A stretch of 64,000 nt of DNA from Phytoseiulus persimilis. Taxonomy: Eukaryota > Arthropoda > Arachnida > Mesostigmata > Phytoseiidae. Below are positions 38,145 through 50,679 of the stretch, in pieces. A program made the position numbers and the translations under genes. Under the pieces are notes generated by a model. It worked only from the letters and a program-made list of their open reading frames with translations. It ran no database searches and was not told the DNA's origin. The DNA lies in the NCBI GenBank assembly GCA_037576195.1, contig CM075103.1, forward strand, positions 28,604,723-28,668,722. Reading direction: 5' to 3'. Position 1 is the first letter of the stretch. Every line of letters starts with the position of its first letter.

Positions 38145-38208
38145 GTTGAAATGATCGAGGTTGGAACCCGAAAGGTTGAAATAACCCAAGTTGAAATGAT
38201 AGAGGTTG
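38145..38208 (+). repeat. 15-base tandem repeat, about four copies
   Basis: GTTG starts at 38145, 38160, 38175, 38190 and 38205. Units 1 and 4 are nearly identical (GTTGAAATGATCGAG and GTTGAAATGATAGAG); units 2 and 3 are diverged. In one frame it encodes VEMIE-VGTRK-VEITQ-VEMIE. Confidence 0.8.
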
Positions 38209-38742
38209 TACTGTGGCTCATTTATTCGACTGAATTTCGAGCTAACCGATCGTCTCTCTCGTTTTTCGTTTCATCTCAATCTATATCTCTGAAAACCTCT
38301 GAAACCCGACAAAAATTGCCCAGTGTCACCAGAATGCAGCCCTCATCTGGGAAGAACCGAAAAGCCAACACATGAAAATGACGCCGCAATGACCGGAGAG
38401 GGCTCTGTAACTTCTCGAAAACGGTTTTCTGAATTCGAGCGGGAAAAAATTGACAATTTTCGAAGAATATAGATTGAAATGGAACGAGGAACGATCGAGT
38501 CAACTGGTTAGCTGAGAACCTTAGTTGAATAGATAAGTCACATTTCGGATTTCCCAAATACGCCCACTGAAGTCTGAGCAACAGAGTCAAAAGGAAAATA
38601 GAGAAAAAAATCACCGACATAATTTGACCACCCTGTAGATAGGGTATTCGCTGCAAGGTAAGCGGCACATTTCGAGCAGCGATCGAACATGGAGGACATA
38701 TTTTGAAAAGATCCATTGGCGGCAGAGTTATGGCCAGAATAG

Positions 38743-38775
38743 GGGCAAATAAGGGCCCAATTCCCTTATTTGCCC
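38743..38775. repeat. Perfect 13-bp inverted repeat (hairpin)
   Basis: GGGCAAATAAGGG at 38743-38755 and its exact complement CCCTTATTTGCCC at 38763-38775 are separated by 7 bases. It sits about 27 bases before a long (TC)n tract. Confidence 0.85.
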
Positions 38776-38800
38776 TAAGGGATTCCCTACACACTGTATA

Positions 38801-38802
<2 letters not shown>

Positions 38803-38855
<53 letters not shown>
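38803..38855 (+). repeat. (TC)n microsatellite
   Basis: A nearly uninterrupted CT dinucleotide run of about 53 bases, followed by a looser CT/TA-rich tail to about 38890. Confidence 0.97.
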
Positions 38856-38857
<2 letters not shown>

Positions 38858-39617
38858 CTCTACATATATCTACTTCTCTCTCCCTCCCTCTGAAAGGAGA
38901 TTGCGACGGCTCCCGGAAAGTTGATGTTTTCTGTGAGCTACTGGTGTGTGGCCTTCCTGAAGTCCCGGCTCTCCCACTAGCCAAGCTCGAGGAGCAGGGC
39001 CGCATGGTCAGACATTCCTTCGGCCGTGAGGCAAAAGAGTGTTCAGTCGATGGCTACGAAAGTTCGTGTCAGGTGTTCGGGGCTCAGTGGGTCGTTGTGC
39101 TGAGGCGTTAGCGAGCTGACTAATAGCCCACTCGGTTCCGCGGCAGCGTGGCTACTTGCTCCGCTGTGTGACTGGCAAGCAATTTCTGAACCAATCAGGT
39201 GTGACGACCAGCCTCAAGCCGTGAATGGTTGCGCCCAACCCATCTGTCTGCTTGGCGGGCTAATCGCTCGCTGCTTGGTTGACTTGCTCCTTCGCGACTC
39301 CTGATGGAGAAAACCGTCGGCATGGAACCTCCAGCTGATGAAGCCCACTGCCGAGAGCAACGCTCATCACGGCAAACCAGTACATAGAGCTGCGGTGCCA
39401 CTTCACAGCCAGGAGCTACATTCGCAATGAGTGAACTTTCTTTATGAGTGAGCTAGCGATGAGTAGAGATTCGCAACCGAGACCGGGTGAATGGAGCGCG
39501 AGTCGGCAGCTCGGAGGAGAGGTCCAGCAGGGAGAAGAAACGATAGATGGAAACTTCCCAGAGAGAAACGGGGACGTTCTGGTACCATGCAGACGACCTG
39601 GTCGGTACAGTATTCGT

Positions 39618-40442
39618 TTATGGAGAGGGTTTCGGTTTCGGATAGACTATTTTCGAACATGAGCGCGAATAATACGTGTTTTTATTTTCACTCAGTTCGA
39701 GTAACATGGAGCGCGAATAATAGCAATTGGTTTTGCTTTTCATATTCGGCCATTTCGCCGAACGGGTCTCGTTGTATCGGACGATCAACGCCGATCGAGC
39801 GGGGAGCCTGAGCCCTGCCCCCGGGGAGTTGTTGAACTTGGTTCGGGATCCTCCTATATTGATTCCGATCTGGAATCGGATTCCTGCGCCTGATTCGACG
39901 CTGATTCGCTGAACAAGAATCGCTCCCCATCGAAGCGAAGAGGAGCCTTCGTATTTCGGTTGTCCGAGTGACAAAGCGATTGTACTCCAGGGGTCTTCCG
40001 CGGTGGAGAACTTGATCCGATTCCAGAGTATTCGCGGCGCGGAGAGAGAATTCGGAATTGATTCGGTGGAGAAATAGGAGACAGCATCATTGGAAGGTCT
40101 TCCTAGGAGATACTCCCTGCGACGCCAAACCCGGCAGGGGCGTTTGCTTGAAATCCTCCCGCGCGGTCGGAGTCGTTTCCGGCGCTCGAATCCACTTCCT
40201 CGGTATTCCGTGATTGCGATCCGGACATCTGGCGTTCTGTGCACAAGGAGTGTTTCACGAAGCGCGAACGTTGGGACAGAAGCGATCCTTCTATCGAATT
40301 CTTCAAGCGACGATCCGAGCCAAGTTCGAGAGAGATCAAGCGATAATTGAAGACTCTCCATCGACGTATTAAAAGCGCCTATGACCGAAAACGAGATCGT
40401 GTGGAAAGACGAACTCAGGCTCAGGAATGCGGACGGAGGCAT
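39618..40442 (-). CDS. Long unrecognised open frame (274 codons)
   Basis: This is the longest ATG-initiated frame outside exon 5. It starts at a true ATG at 40442 and runs to a stop at 39618. Composition is Arg/Ser-rich without a recognisable domain; the first 40 residues include a moderately hydrophobic part (FHTISFSVIGAF) that is not a clean signal peptide. The C-terminal region contains a duplicated YYSRS motif, caused by a short direct DNA repeat (GCGCGAATAATA) at about 39663 and 39713. No neighbour supports it. It may be chance, helped by the low density of TA-containing stop codons. Confidence 0.15.
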   Translation of the reverse strand: MPPSAFLSLSSSFHTISFSVIGAFNTSMESLQLSLDLSRTWLGSSLEEFDRRIASVPTFALRETLLVHRTPDVRIAITEYRGSGFERRKRLRPRGRISSKRPCRVWRRREYLLGRPSNDAVSYFSTESIPNSLSAPRILWNRIKFSTAEDPWSTIALSLGQPKYEGSSSLRWGAILVQRISVESGAGIRFQIGINIGGSRTKFNNSPGAGLRLPARSALIVRYNETRSAKWPNMKSKTNCYYSRSMLLELSENKNTYYSRSCSKIVYPKPKPSP

Positions 40443-41110
40443 TCACCACTTCAAGGCCAAACGTGGGGACCCCCAGCACGAGCTCCTACTTTTCGTCGTC
40501 TTGAGCAGTGCCTCTCCGCGCCCCTAATGAGATATGTCGGCGCGCCAAGCAGGCTGTCCTTCTCACTTTAGTCCAGGCTCTGTCAGCCGCTCCTACTCTA
40601 TTTCAGTTCCTCACGCTCCCACAGTGATTCCAAAACGAGAACTTTGAGCGCGAGAAGGATCACCTTCTTCCCGCGTTGCAATGCTCGGAGGAGCCAGCTG
40701 CCTCCGCCGAGTCGTTCAAGAGACTCAATTGATTCCGAGTAGCGTTTCCTCGACCAAAGACGCTTTGGAAACGCGATTCTCTTCATTGAGCCCTTCGACT
40801 GTAGGTCTCGAACGCAGTCGAGTACTCTCCCGCTACGCTGCTGGCGCCGTTCGGGTCGCCGATGGGGATGAGGTCTTATTTCACTGCGAGAACGATTCTC
40901 CGGGAGAATTGACTCCTGGGAAAGAGTTCAACGAGGGCCGGAGATCAGGTGGCGATGCCTCCCTTGATCCCGAACGCCCGGAAAGGCCAACGATGTCCCG
41001 GGTAGAGCCTTCCTTGGTTTAGCCAGCCTCGCAGCAGAGATCGCCGCTTTGGTATTCGTAATATCCGCTTGTCGAAACGTCTCCGAGCACTCGTTTCGCC
41101 CCCCAAACCT

Positions 41111-41318
41111 TGCCAGAACTGCCGGGAGGAAGGATTCCCATGTCGCCGATTTCCCCATCTCAGACAGGGAGCCAGGAGTCCAGATCCGACGGAAGGACGA
41201 CAGGGAAACCGAGGAGGCTTGTGGAGAGCTCCCGCCAGTTGCTCGAAATGCTTGTCCGACTCCCACCACAGGTGGTTGCAGCTCCGAAACTGTTTGTCGG
41301 AGTTGGAACTCGGCCCAT
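41111..41318 (+). pseudogene. Possible frameshifted zinc-knuckle cluster of a retroelement gag
   Basis: One frame reads CQNCREEGFPCRRF and, about 35 residues later, CSKCLSDSHHRW (41240-41275). Skipping one base at 41276 the next frame continues CSSETVCRSWNSAHPW (41277-41324). Together this gives C-x2-C-x4-H-x3-C followed by C-x-x-W-x3-H, similar to the tandem Cys/His knuckles of BEL/Pao or non-LTR gag proteins with one Cys lost. No protease, reverse transcriptase or long terminal repeats were seen nearby. It is treated as a weak relic. Confidence 0.18.
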
Positions 41319-43258
41319 CCGTGGGTCCGCTCACTTCGCGCATTGTTCCGACCAGAGCTCAAGAATGCATTCGACAAAGATTATCGCCACCCTCGCTCAC
41401 TCGAACTCTGAAGTTTGTCAACATTTGGTTCCGAGGCCCCATACCCACACTCGGATCGAGGCTTGTTCAAGAGGATGTTGGAAACCTGGTTGGAGCCGGG
41501 AGACGGTGCCGAGTACCATTCGAAGGCCAGGTTGGGACCCCCGGGGACTAGAAGAGGCTGGACAAAGACGCACATTCGCATTTTGCTGACGACTCGCTAT
41601 GCCACTTCTAGCCGAGCAATGCGTCACTAACGCCTCTCAAGAAAGCTGGTGATTCAACTTGGAGCTCAGCAGGCTGCAACCTCGACCCTCCGTGACGTTC
41701 TGAGCTTCTATTCGACTTCCTTAGCTCTCGAGTCTGCTGAGTTTGGATCCGGCAGGCCGTGCGAGACCAAACCTCCGCCATCCTATTCCGCTGATGAGTC
41801 ATTTCATCACATCCTTCAACTTCTAGGCGGGTGTCTGCTTTGCAAATTCAGTGAGTCGCTAAAAACGCTCTTCATGGGCTCACTCGAACTGCAATTCTAA
41901 GTGATGATACATGAACAAGCGAGTGTAGAGTACCAGGGAAAGAATGACGGGTGTCCTACGCAGGTCTCAGAAGTCCCAGGATTCCGCTACACCCACGGGA
42001 AGTTCACCCTCTCCAGACATCGGATACCCCCTCCTTCTCCACCACAATCCAGGGCGGGCGACCGAGTCTGGGAGTCGAACCTAGAGTCGGGGAGCCATCG
42101 CCGCTGATTAATTCCTTCGTTGACTTTTCCCAGAGGGAGAATCTCGTCCGCGAGGTCTCGCGCCACCGGGCCTCGACCGATGTCAACTGATTCCAATACT
42201 TCGATCCACCATGCTTGCTGGGCCTGATGACAGAGAAGTTTTTTCGGTGACGCGTCTTCCCATCCAATTTGTCTTGGGCCGTGTCAACGCTGCCAGTTCC
42301 ACGCGACTCCGATCACACGAAAACGGTGCGACAGCTCCAGGTCACACATATTTTATGTATTTACATGAAGGAGAGCGCCTTCAGATGGAAACAGGACTCA
42401 TTGCGAGGATTCACGAATGAAATTTCCGTCGCCGAATGAGTCCAAAACATCGAATCCTTGACCGTCTAATTAGCTCCCTGAACGCTGATTCGAAGTTCCT
42501 GTGAATTCCGATGCAGGAGATTGTTTGCAAAAGAGTCAGAGCACGACTATGTTTGCATTTTTCTGCGCGAAACATCCGGAATCTCTGAAACGTCTAAAAT
42601 AGCAAAACCCCGGTTCAATCATCAGTAGTGAAGCTCAGTCAATCTGCTCAAATTCCTTACCGGATTTGATCCTATCTGTGGAGCAGTTCCGGTGACTTCG
42701 GTGTAGCCGGATCGATGCCACAGGCTTGGAGCAGCCAAACGTTTCGCCAGGAGAAATCAGGCGGGGAAGCAAACCTTAGCTCGACGACATTTGTACTCGC
42801 TCATATCCCGTCGCTCGTCATATCCTGGTCCTACCTCTGCCTGAAGTTGAGAATCCAACAGCAGTCATTCATCGGCGCGATCATGAATCGACTTGCTGAT
42901 TGAACTTGATCGCTGATTATTTCTGAGTCGTTTCGTTGATCGAGGAAGCAGTTTCGAGATGACAGGGTCTCCCCAAAGGGCCATTCTGGTTACAATGGTC
43001 ATTCCTGGTGCAAGCTGCGAGTGAGCGCTCAGCGGCACACGTCAATGATGTCTCACCAGCGAACTTCGGTGGGCGACGTGAAGTTGAGCGCTCTGTCACT
43101 CCCGAGCATCGAGGGATCTACGAGAGAACAAACAGGCGTCGTTGACGCTAGAACCGTACGATTGTAATTGACAACGTATCGCTGTCATGTCTTTCTCAAT
43201 CCTCTTACAATAATGGTAAATACTCCGATATGGATAGAATCTGATTCGAAACCTTATC

Positions 43259-43328
43259 CGAGAAAGAGAGAGAGACAGAGTGGGGGGGAGAGGAATGGAA
43301 GGGGAGGGGGATGGGTACAAGAGAGAGA
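43259..43328 (+). repeat. Homopurine tract
   Basis: About 70 bases of GA- and G-rich sequence with G7 and G5 runs, broken by a few C/T. Confidence 0.85.
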
Positions 43329-45606
43329 CCTCACGGCTCATGTCAAAGTACGGACATAGGATAGGAATGAATGGGATTATTCCATACAGAATGGTAAAAT
43401 CAGATCGGATAGATTTTCCTTCTCCTCTTTTAATCATGACTCGGTGAAAAAATTGTCCGAAATCAATTCCATTCATCGATCGTTGAATGGATGAATTTCA
43501 CAGGATGGCTCAGAGTTGACCTCTCTTCTTTGTAAGGCGTCACTCTAAAGCCCGTGAAGACGGCGAATGTCAACTTTCCGAGTCTGTTCAGGTGTGATTC
43601 GATGTGGGAGAAAAACACCGATCAAAGGCTCCAAGGCGAAGAGCAGTCCGGACATGGTAGCGGCCTCGAACAATCGCTGATCTCTCCACCAGAGTTTTTC
43701 CTTCTCGAGTTCGCCCCCGTCTCCTCTCACGCGAGTCGAATTCGTTTTTTTCCCGACCACAGAAACTTCTTGAATTGATCCGTACCAACCGACTAAGAAT
43801 TTCTCATCCAGTTCGCCATCTCGGGAAGCGTAAACCGCAAGTTTTGGTCGCATGTGATTCCGAGGTGGAAAATGAGTGGTCGAATCGACGCGGCAACTCC
43901 CTGGTCGGGTGGTTTGAAAGGCTTCCCCTAGAAGATTTGGGGGGTGGGCGAGGAGCCATCGCCATCGACGGTCCAGATTCCTCTTCCGAGAAATAATGGG
44001 TCGACTTCAAGCCTCTACATGGAACAGCAGAATGAATCCGAAATAACATTTTCATCGATTCTGCCACAGAGCTTCGCTCAAAGGAAGCGAGAACAAGGAA
44101 ATCCCAGACTCCATCTGTTCATCCTGGTTTCCTTATCCTTCCACGTCTGCTCCGTCAGAACGAGTGAGGGTTAGAAGACGGGAGCATTCTCCTGCCGTGG
44201 ATTTCCTCGATTCAAGTGAACTGCTGTGAAAATGAGAATGCTGATGTCGTCTCGAAGCGTTTCCGATCCCAACCAACAGCGGTCCTTCACGGCGTCCGCT
44301 GCTCATTTGCGCTTTTACGAGAGAAAAGTCATTCTCGATCTTGCCCGACGTCCCGATTCTGGAGCAGATCCTGAGAAGCATGAGCGCATACCGGGTTTTC
44401 GAGGCACCGAGAGCTCATTGCGACGTGACTCCAGATACTCGGACGCACTTCTCTAGAGCAGCTTTGGAAAGCTCCAGAATTGAACAGCATTTACAAAAAT
44501 GTGAGTGGACCGCTCCGGGACAGCATTTTTGGCGGGGCTCGCCCAGGCCGTCCGTGGATGTACAGGACCGTCTTCATGGTTTGCAATCGGAGCTGGTTCA
44601 CCTGGGAGGAGGGGAAGGGGAGCATTTCCCGAAGATCCCACTCGACGACCAGAAGCAAGACTTCACTCCGAGCGTCGGGAGTAAGACTCGGCTATCTGTC
44701 GGACGGGCTGGTCGAGCCCTCCATTTCGTTCCTGGGGAGCTATCTATGCTCTGATCCGTTTTTCGGAGCGATTTATTCCGTCGCCCGTATCAGGTTCTGG
44801 AAGTCGAGAGTGGAGTTTTCATTGCACATGCGCGTCTGACGTTTACCGTCGCGACCGGCCCGACGCGTAAACCTCGACCCAGAATAAGGAGAACTATCGT
44901 CTCAGACGATTCGCCAACAGAAAGCACTCTTAAAGCTCTTAAGGCTCCTAAATGGTAAAACGAAAACGCGACGAGAATTTACGATTTCAATCTGCCAGCC
45001 AGCCAGCCTCCGGATCTTTACTGTCTGCTGCGAAGGAGTCAGACGACCGTCTCCTGTTAGCGCATTCCACTCAGTTCCGGTAGATTCGAGGTACACAGAC
45101 CCGGCCTGGACGCCGCGGAGCACGGAGAATCCGCGTCCGGGGCGCCATTTTGATTCACTGCGCGCCGAATTCTAGGCACATACACAGTACCTTCCAAACT
45201 CGTTCCTCGCAGGCTTCAACCATCTCGGCGACGGAACTTCTGATAACTACCCCAACCGAACTCCAGAGAGATGTCCCACGCGAGCGTCGCCGGGATAACC
45301 CAATCAGCGAATCGAGTCTCGCCGAGGGCCCGCGACTCTGGTAAGGGTTCTCGAGCGCGCAAAGTTGTCGCTGGCTCGAGCTTGAAATTAATGAGAAAGT
45401 TTGATCGACACAGAATTGGCAATTAGAAATTTCGCAGCACGATTTTACCAGGGGAATTCTGTGATGGAAGCACTCGTCTTCGGAACTTTCCGCGAGGGCT
45501 TTAATTGACCTCGGCTCGAGGAACCTGCGGAGCGGAACAATAATAATTGACCGATATTGACCGGGATCGCTGCGCTTCGAAATCCATCGGGATGGTTCGT
45601 CCGTGG

Positions 45607-45614
45607 TATATAAG
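45607..45614 (+). promoter_or_regulatory. TATA-box-like sequence
   Basis: TATATAAG matches a strong TATA box. An ATG with good context opens a 72-codon frame at 45632, but it is only 25 bases downstream, too close for a usual start site 25-30 bases after the box. No supported gene follows. Confidence 0.2.
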
Positions 45615-48600
45615 TCCACGAATTCTCCGAGATGGCAGATCTCGGACTTTCCCGAGAGCTGCCATCAGGGGCCCGAGTCGAGGCAAGGAGTCGGCCTTCA
45701 ACTCCTCTTGCCTGCGGCCGAAGGAATTCGGGCTTGTGCTCGTATTGGGCCCCTCCCGTTGATGATTTTGTTGACTGGGGTTCTCGACATGCTCGGAGAT
45801 GCGCAGAGTGGCCGAGTAGCCAAGGAGGGTCCAGCTCCGATCCATGCTAATGACCACATTTATTCCGACCAGTCGCGGTGTCAAGTTCGCGGAAACTTTG
45901 ATGTCCATGAAACCCCCTCCCCTCGGAGCTCAGTTATTTCTTCGGCCTCCATTCTAGAGAAACGTCAACGAGCGGGAACTACGTCAAGAAGTTATCCTCG
46001 GGGGGTGACGCTTCCCTCCGAGGGAGGCCCGACTCATTCCACTCTGCTGTCACCCGTTCTTCCAGAACTTTGCTGTTAATCATTCAAGCGATTGATCCTC
46101 CGGCTCTCGACAGTGTGCAAACTCATCCCAGCCACTCAGCAACGGTCGCAGTCGACCAACACAAGCATGAGGCGAGGGAATTCGTCGCACGTACAGGTAT
46201 CAAAGCTTTGCGTGGAGGAGGCGTAGAGAGCCAGGAGGTACTTACGCTGCAGTGGGACGTCCCTTCGCGAAACGGATCGGACGATTCCAACTTCGCGCTA
46301 CCCAGGTCGAGGTTCAAGCAACCTGAGCTACCGATGCGCTTGCGGGACTCAGAGCACGACTGAAGAAATTACTGCTAATCGACCGAACTTTCTTTTCCGG
46401 AGGAACATCTCTCCTCAAGCGCTCAAGCATCTTCTTATCCGGTCGAACGACCCGTCAGATACACTCCGCTTGCCCCATCGGTCATCTGTTACAAATCGGT
46501 GACATGAGTTCTATTTTCGCGACGTTACGCGCCCGTGGCACCGAGAGCTCGCGTCGCTGGACGACTGAAACTTCCGAGTTTCCCCGAAGCAGAAGAGTTA
46601 CTCTTGAAAACCTGAACCATCGCCACACCTACTGCACGTTGCCGCCCTGTGGACGTTGAACTCTCCCGCACGCTCTGAGAACGTATCACCCCTCCTCCAA
46701 TACGAAATCCAATTCAATAATGTTGTTCTACACTCTGGGAGAAGTTTATTCGGTTCATGTTGGTGAGGGCATCCAGACGTCGAAACACGTGACGACCTCG
46801 AAAAATTTCCCGTTTTCGCGTCAGGGAGCTCCAAAACGAAGTCGGATATTCAGAAATGTGGTTGAGACGAACGGAGCAAGCGATTGGAGCAATCGTTCTG
46901 AAGTCGGAGCGGGCTCATGCGCCGCGTGAGATTCTCCTGCTGACAGGAAACTCGCGGGGAGCCTGAACACCTGTCGCTGAAAGTAACCGCGTTCCGAGGA
47001 ACCGCTTGCGAGAGGACAAGCTCAAAGAGCGCGGTCTTGCCGGAGCCATATTTCAGCCTTCATTCATTCGACGGTCTACAGGAAGCACTGCTGAAACGAA
47101 CGGGAAGCGAAGGGCTCCGGATGGGAGGGATGAGTCGGTAACAGGTTGCTGGGCCATGATTGAAGACTGGTTTAACATAAGCCATTTATCTCCAGCGAAC
47201 TTTATTCATAATAATGATCTTGCGGAACATCGGAGTCTTTCCACCGCCGGAACAGGTTCTACTTTTGGCTTGGAAGATTTACTACGAACGGTTCTGGTGA
47301 GGGAGGGCGGTGTCGTTTCCTGCAAACCGTCGGGAAGCCGTCGATGAACGATGCGGTCGGTTGAAAATCATTCTACCTGCGCCCGTAAAAATCTGTACGT
47401 CGGGTCCCGGAACTAGAGAGTTTATGGGTATCTGATTCTGTCCCAGACAACTCAGCTCAGAGAATATTCGGAGAATAACATTCGAAGATGGTTCTGGGAA
47501 GGCTGATCGGGGGATGAGAGCGCGACCGATCAGCTCAGCGAAGATGTTCATGTTTTTATGGATTCGCCGTTACGTTATAAGGAGTAACAATTTCTCTACT
47601 GCAGGTTTACCGGATACTTCTGAAGGTATCTCGTTCGTACTCATACGATTTAGGGCAGCTGCCCAATCCGGCATACGGAGCCAAAGTTAGCGAGTTGTCT
47701 GGAAAAAAATGAAATTGGGAAATTTCCGGAATCAGTCATTATCTGGGAAAACTTGGCGAACATAGCTTCCCATTCATTGGGAAATTCGATACCGCCGAGG
47801 GGAAAATCCTTCCGCACGGAAGTTATCTGCACAGTTAACTGCGACTTTTCTCTCTCGGCCCGCAATGGTCATAACCCGAGATCTGCCGAGCGAACCGTCC
47901 TCCCCTCAATCGCCGGGCACGCTCTGTTCTCCAGACTGGCGGTCGCAAAACTCACTCAGTCGCTTTTGAGTCCAAGGTTCAACGGATTCGGGAGCAATCA
48001 ACTGTTTCCTCCGATGGTCTTCCATTCGGAGCTCCGGGGGGTTCGTGGCTCACGCCAGGATACTAGTTCCCATGGAGGAAGAGTCTTCTTCTCGAAATTT
48101 TAGATCTCATTTCGAGCCTTCGGTTCAAACCTCTTCCTTTCTGATGCGCGAGAGGATGATCGCGGCAACTCCATGACGGATGCGATAAACTTTGGATGAG
48201 ATGCAGCAGCCCACCGTGAGCTCCCCAAAACCTCTCACAGGAAAGGGCTGAATCGTGCCATGCCCCAATCGCTGGCTCTTCGTTCAGGAAAAGCGGAGCC
48301 GTGCGGGACAACATCGGCGCGGGAATAGTGCAGACGAAAACTTCCGATGGGAGCCTCCACCACGAGGTCTCGACAGGAAACAATCTCAGATGAGACAGGA
48401 TTGGAGGCGTGGTGGTGAAATGTATTTAGTTTCCAGATGTCTCGTACAAACAACTCGGAATCGGACGAAGGGATTGAGAGTCATGGAAACCACTCTCGGA
48501 ACGAGACCTTCAGCGCGGGGGACCAGACTTGAAGGTCTGGAACTGTGTTCCTAGTGAAGAACATATGATCAACTCGTCGTTAATCTTCTTCGGATGCTGC

Positions 48601-50216
48601 CCGTTCGTGGGTCGTTGTCTGGAACGATTGACACGCGAGATCTGATCGTACACGTGGAGTTCGGCGCTCAAGCACTCAAAATGACGCTCCGTCGAGCCCC
48701 CTTCAAGCAATCATCTAGCAAACGAGTTCCTCTCGGACGAACTCCTTTGAGTTTTCCGAGATCTCGCGTGAATAGACATCCGGGCAAAGACGTAGATTAC
48801 TCTACCAGTTGCCCAAGCCCACGCCATCGGTACTGTTATGGATGGATGACTCGTGCAAGTACTCAATTTTTCGTGTGCGGCGCTTCGGCTGGACCCAATG
48901 GGATCAAAATATGGGTCGACATCTTCCAGGAGGCTGATAGACGATTCCAGAAGGAATCGAAGTGACTCTCCTCAGGCCCTCATTAGAATGGGATGCTGTC
49001 TCCCGCCACTCACGGATCCATCCACCGATCAGGCCCGATCGAACGAAGAGCACGAACTCGTTATCTCGTGTTTGAGGTTTATTTGGCGAGTGCACCCTCC
49101 CATTGAGTCGCTCGCGGACGTGCCTGCCCGTTGGAAGTTTTTACGATTGAGTTGACGTCACACAGTACCCACTCAAGTGATAAAAGGTGTCAGGTGAACT
49201 CCGAACAGTCAAGATATCACAGTTCGCAACTACAGCTCGTAGGTGGGTCTCTCGCGTCACAAAGCTACTCACACACAATGTCTGTGATGGCGAACCTTGT
49301 CAATACCGAGAGATGTTAGAGTTATATCCGGAATATCGTACCATCCTCGACGCTCCCGAAGAACTTCCATCTAAAACTGCCAATTGTCGCATAACATTTG
49401 GTTGTGGACTGTCAGGTGTGCCTCAATGACAAAACCGGTGGGATTCACCGCCTTGGCATCCTGGTGTCCAGTGACCTCACTCACGACAGCGGTACAACGC
49501 CTGCAAGCGCCGGAATTCCACCACTCGTCGCCCATTTGTTGATGGATGCATAGCATTTAGATCTTACGGTGTCCGCTCGGTTCGAGATGCGGAATCCTTG
49601 TTCTCGATCGATCGAGCGACTCATCTCGCCCGTTCCACGATCTCAAATTCCCAACCAATCGACCCGCGGTGAGCCCGGATGTTGTAAATCGGAAACGTCG
49701 CAGTCGCTCTCGTTCCCCGGGGTCGCCGGTCTCGCAGTGTCGCAAACGAGGAATTGTTTTTTTCTCCTCTCGCTTCCGCATCCACCCTCTGGCTTTTCGC
49801 GGACAGACCGTAGGCTCGTCAAGGAAAGCCGTGGGAACATTCTGCGGACTTGTCGAGAACGCTCGAGTTTCTGATGTCTGGCCAAAGTGATTTTTGCAGG
49901 ATCGCTCGGTGGGGCTCTGCCCAATCTCCCTTTGTCCCTAATTGCGCGTCTTGGCCTGCGGCGTCAACTCGACACAACTCTCCGCCTCTATCTTCCGCTT
50001 TTTTCCTCCGCTTGCTTTCACTCGGCGGCGGCTTTAAAACTAGTCTTTCACCGAAGCGACCAACCGAGCGGGTATCCAACCACAATCAGTCTGCCTGCCT
50101 GCCTGCGGTGAAGAGCCGCATCCACTTCGGTTGCAACGAGCAAAGCACACGGCAGTTGCCACAAGCAGGCGAGTGGGACATCCGGACCAGGCTTGAAGTC
50201 CTTGAATCTCATCTCC

Positions 50217-50578
50217 TCAGACCTTGAGCTCCACACGCAGGCAATCGCTGCTCGCTCCCCTCTGCAGTCTCTCTCGTCTGGGATCTGCGGAGGGAGCAGG
50301 CTCTTATTGTTCAGTTTAATCAGCTGCCCTGGTTTCTTCTCACCTGGTTCCGGTGGTGTTTTTCTCTTCCTACATCCGGCGGGAAAATCTCGAGCCGACT
50401 GCGCATGAGGACCGACTGGCACGCCGTCCGGGGTAATGACGATGGCTCCCTCCCGCCACTCCTGAGAATGTGGTATCACCGGGACATGGTTTCCGGACTC
50501 CTTGCTGAGGAAATCCGACTTGGAATTAGGACGCTTGAAAGAGTCAAGGGATACCACATGCGGCAGTCTCTCGAGCAT
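50217..50578 (-). CDS. Candidate two-exon gene, unrecognised 100-residue protein
   Basis: On the minus strand an ATG at 50578 opens 78 codons of balanced, coding-like composition (LPHVVSLDSF, VPVIPHSQEW, AIVITPDGVPVGP). Exon 1 (50344-50578) ends at a consensus CAG|GTGAGA donor. A 59-base intron (50285-50343) has a plausible branch region and an excellent ctgctccctccgcag acceptor. Exon 2 (50217-50284) completes the split codon and stops after 21 more residues, giving a C-terminus rich in Arg and Glu. If the intron is retained, the frame stays open for about 100 further codons. The exon 1 frame is also open upstream of this ATG to a TGA near 50670, so an upstream exon is possible. No family is recognised. 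Splice-signal quality, not homology, is the reason for this call. Confidence 0.33.
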
Positions 50579-50679
50579 TGGAGTAGACCGCGGCCAAGCA
50601 CTTGGTTCGATTTTCGCTCCTAGTCGCGAGGCGCTGATACTTCGTTGGAATTGAATGCCGCGGCAATTTTCCGGGAGTC

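Larger units (their letters stand above)
41552..50216. other. No supported gene
   Basis: Short overlapping frames, one homopurine tract and one TATA-like sequence. Nothing was recognised on either strand. Confidence 0.6.

Noticed and set aside
42065-42095. Minus-strand T-arm-like GGTTCGACTCCC
   Set aside because: No complementary acceptor strand or anticodon arm in the expected place.
45798-45850. tRNA-like 5' half (gcagagtggccgagtagccaa) with a 5-bp, 7-base-loop hairpin
   Set aside because: The loop lacks U33 and no T-arm with GTTC-A follows, so no complete tRNA can be folded.
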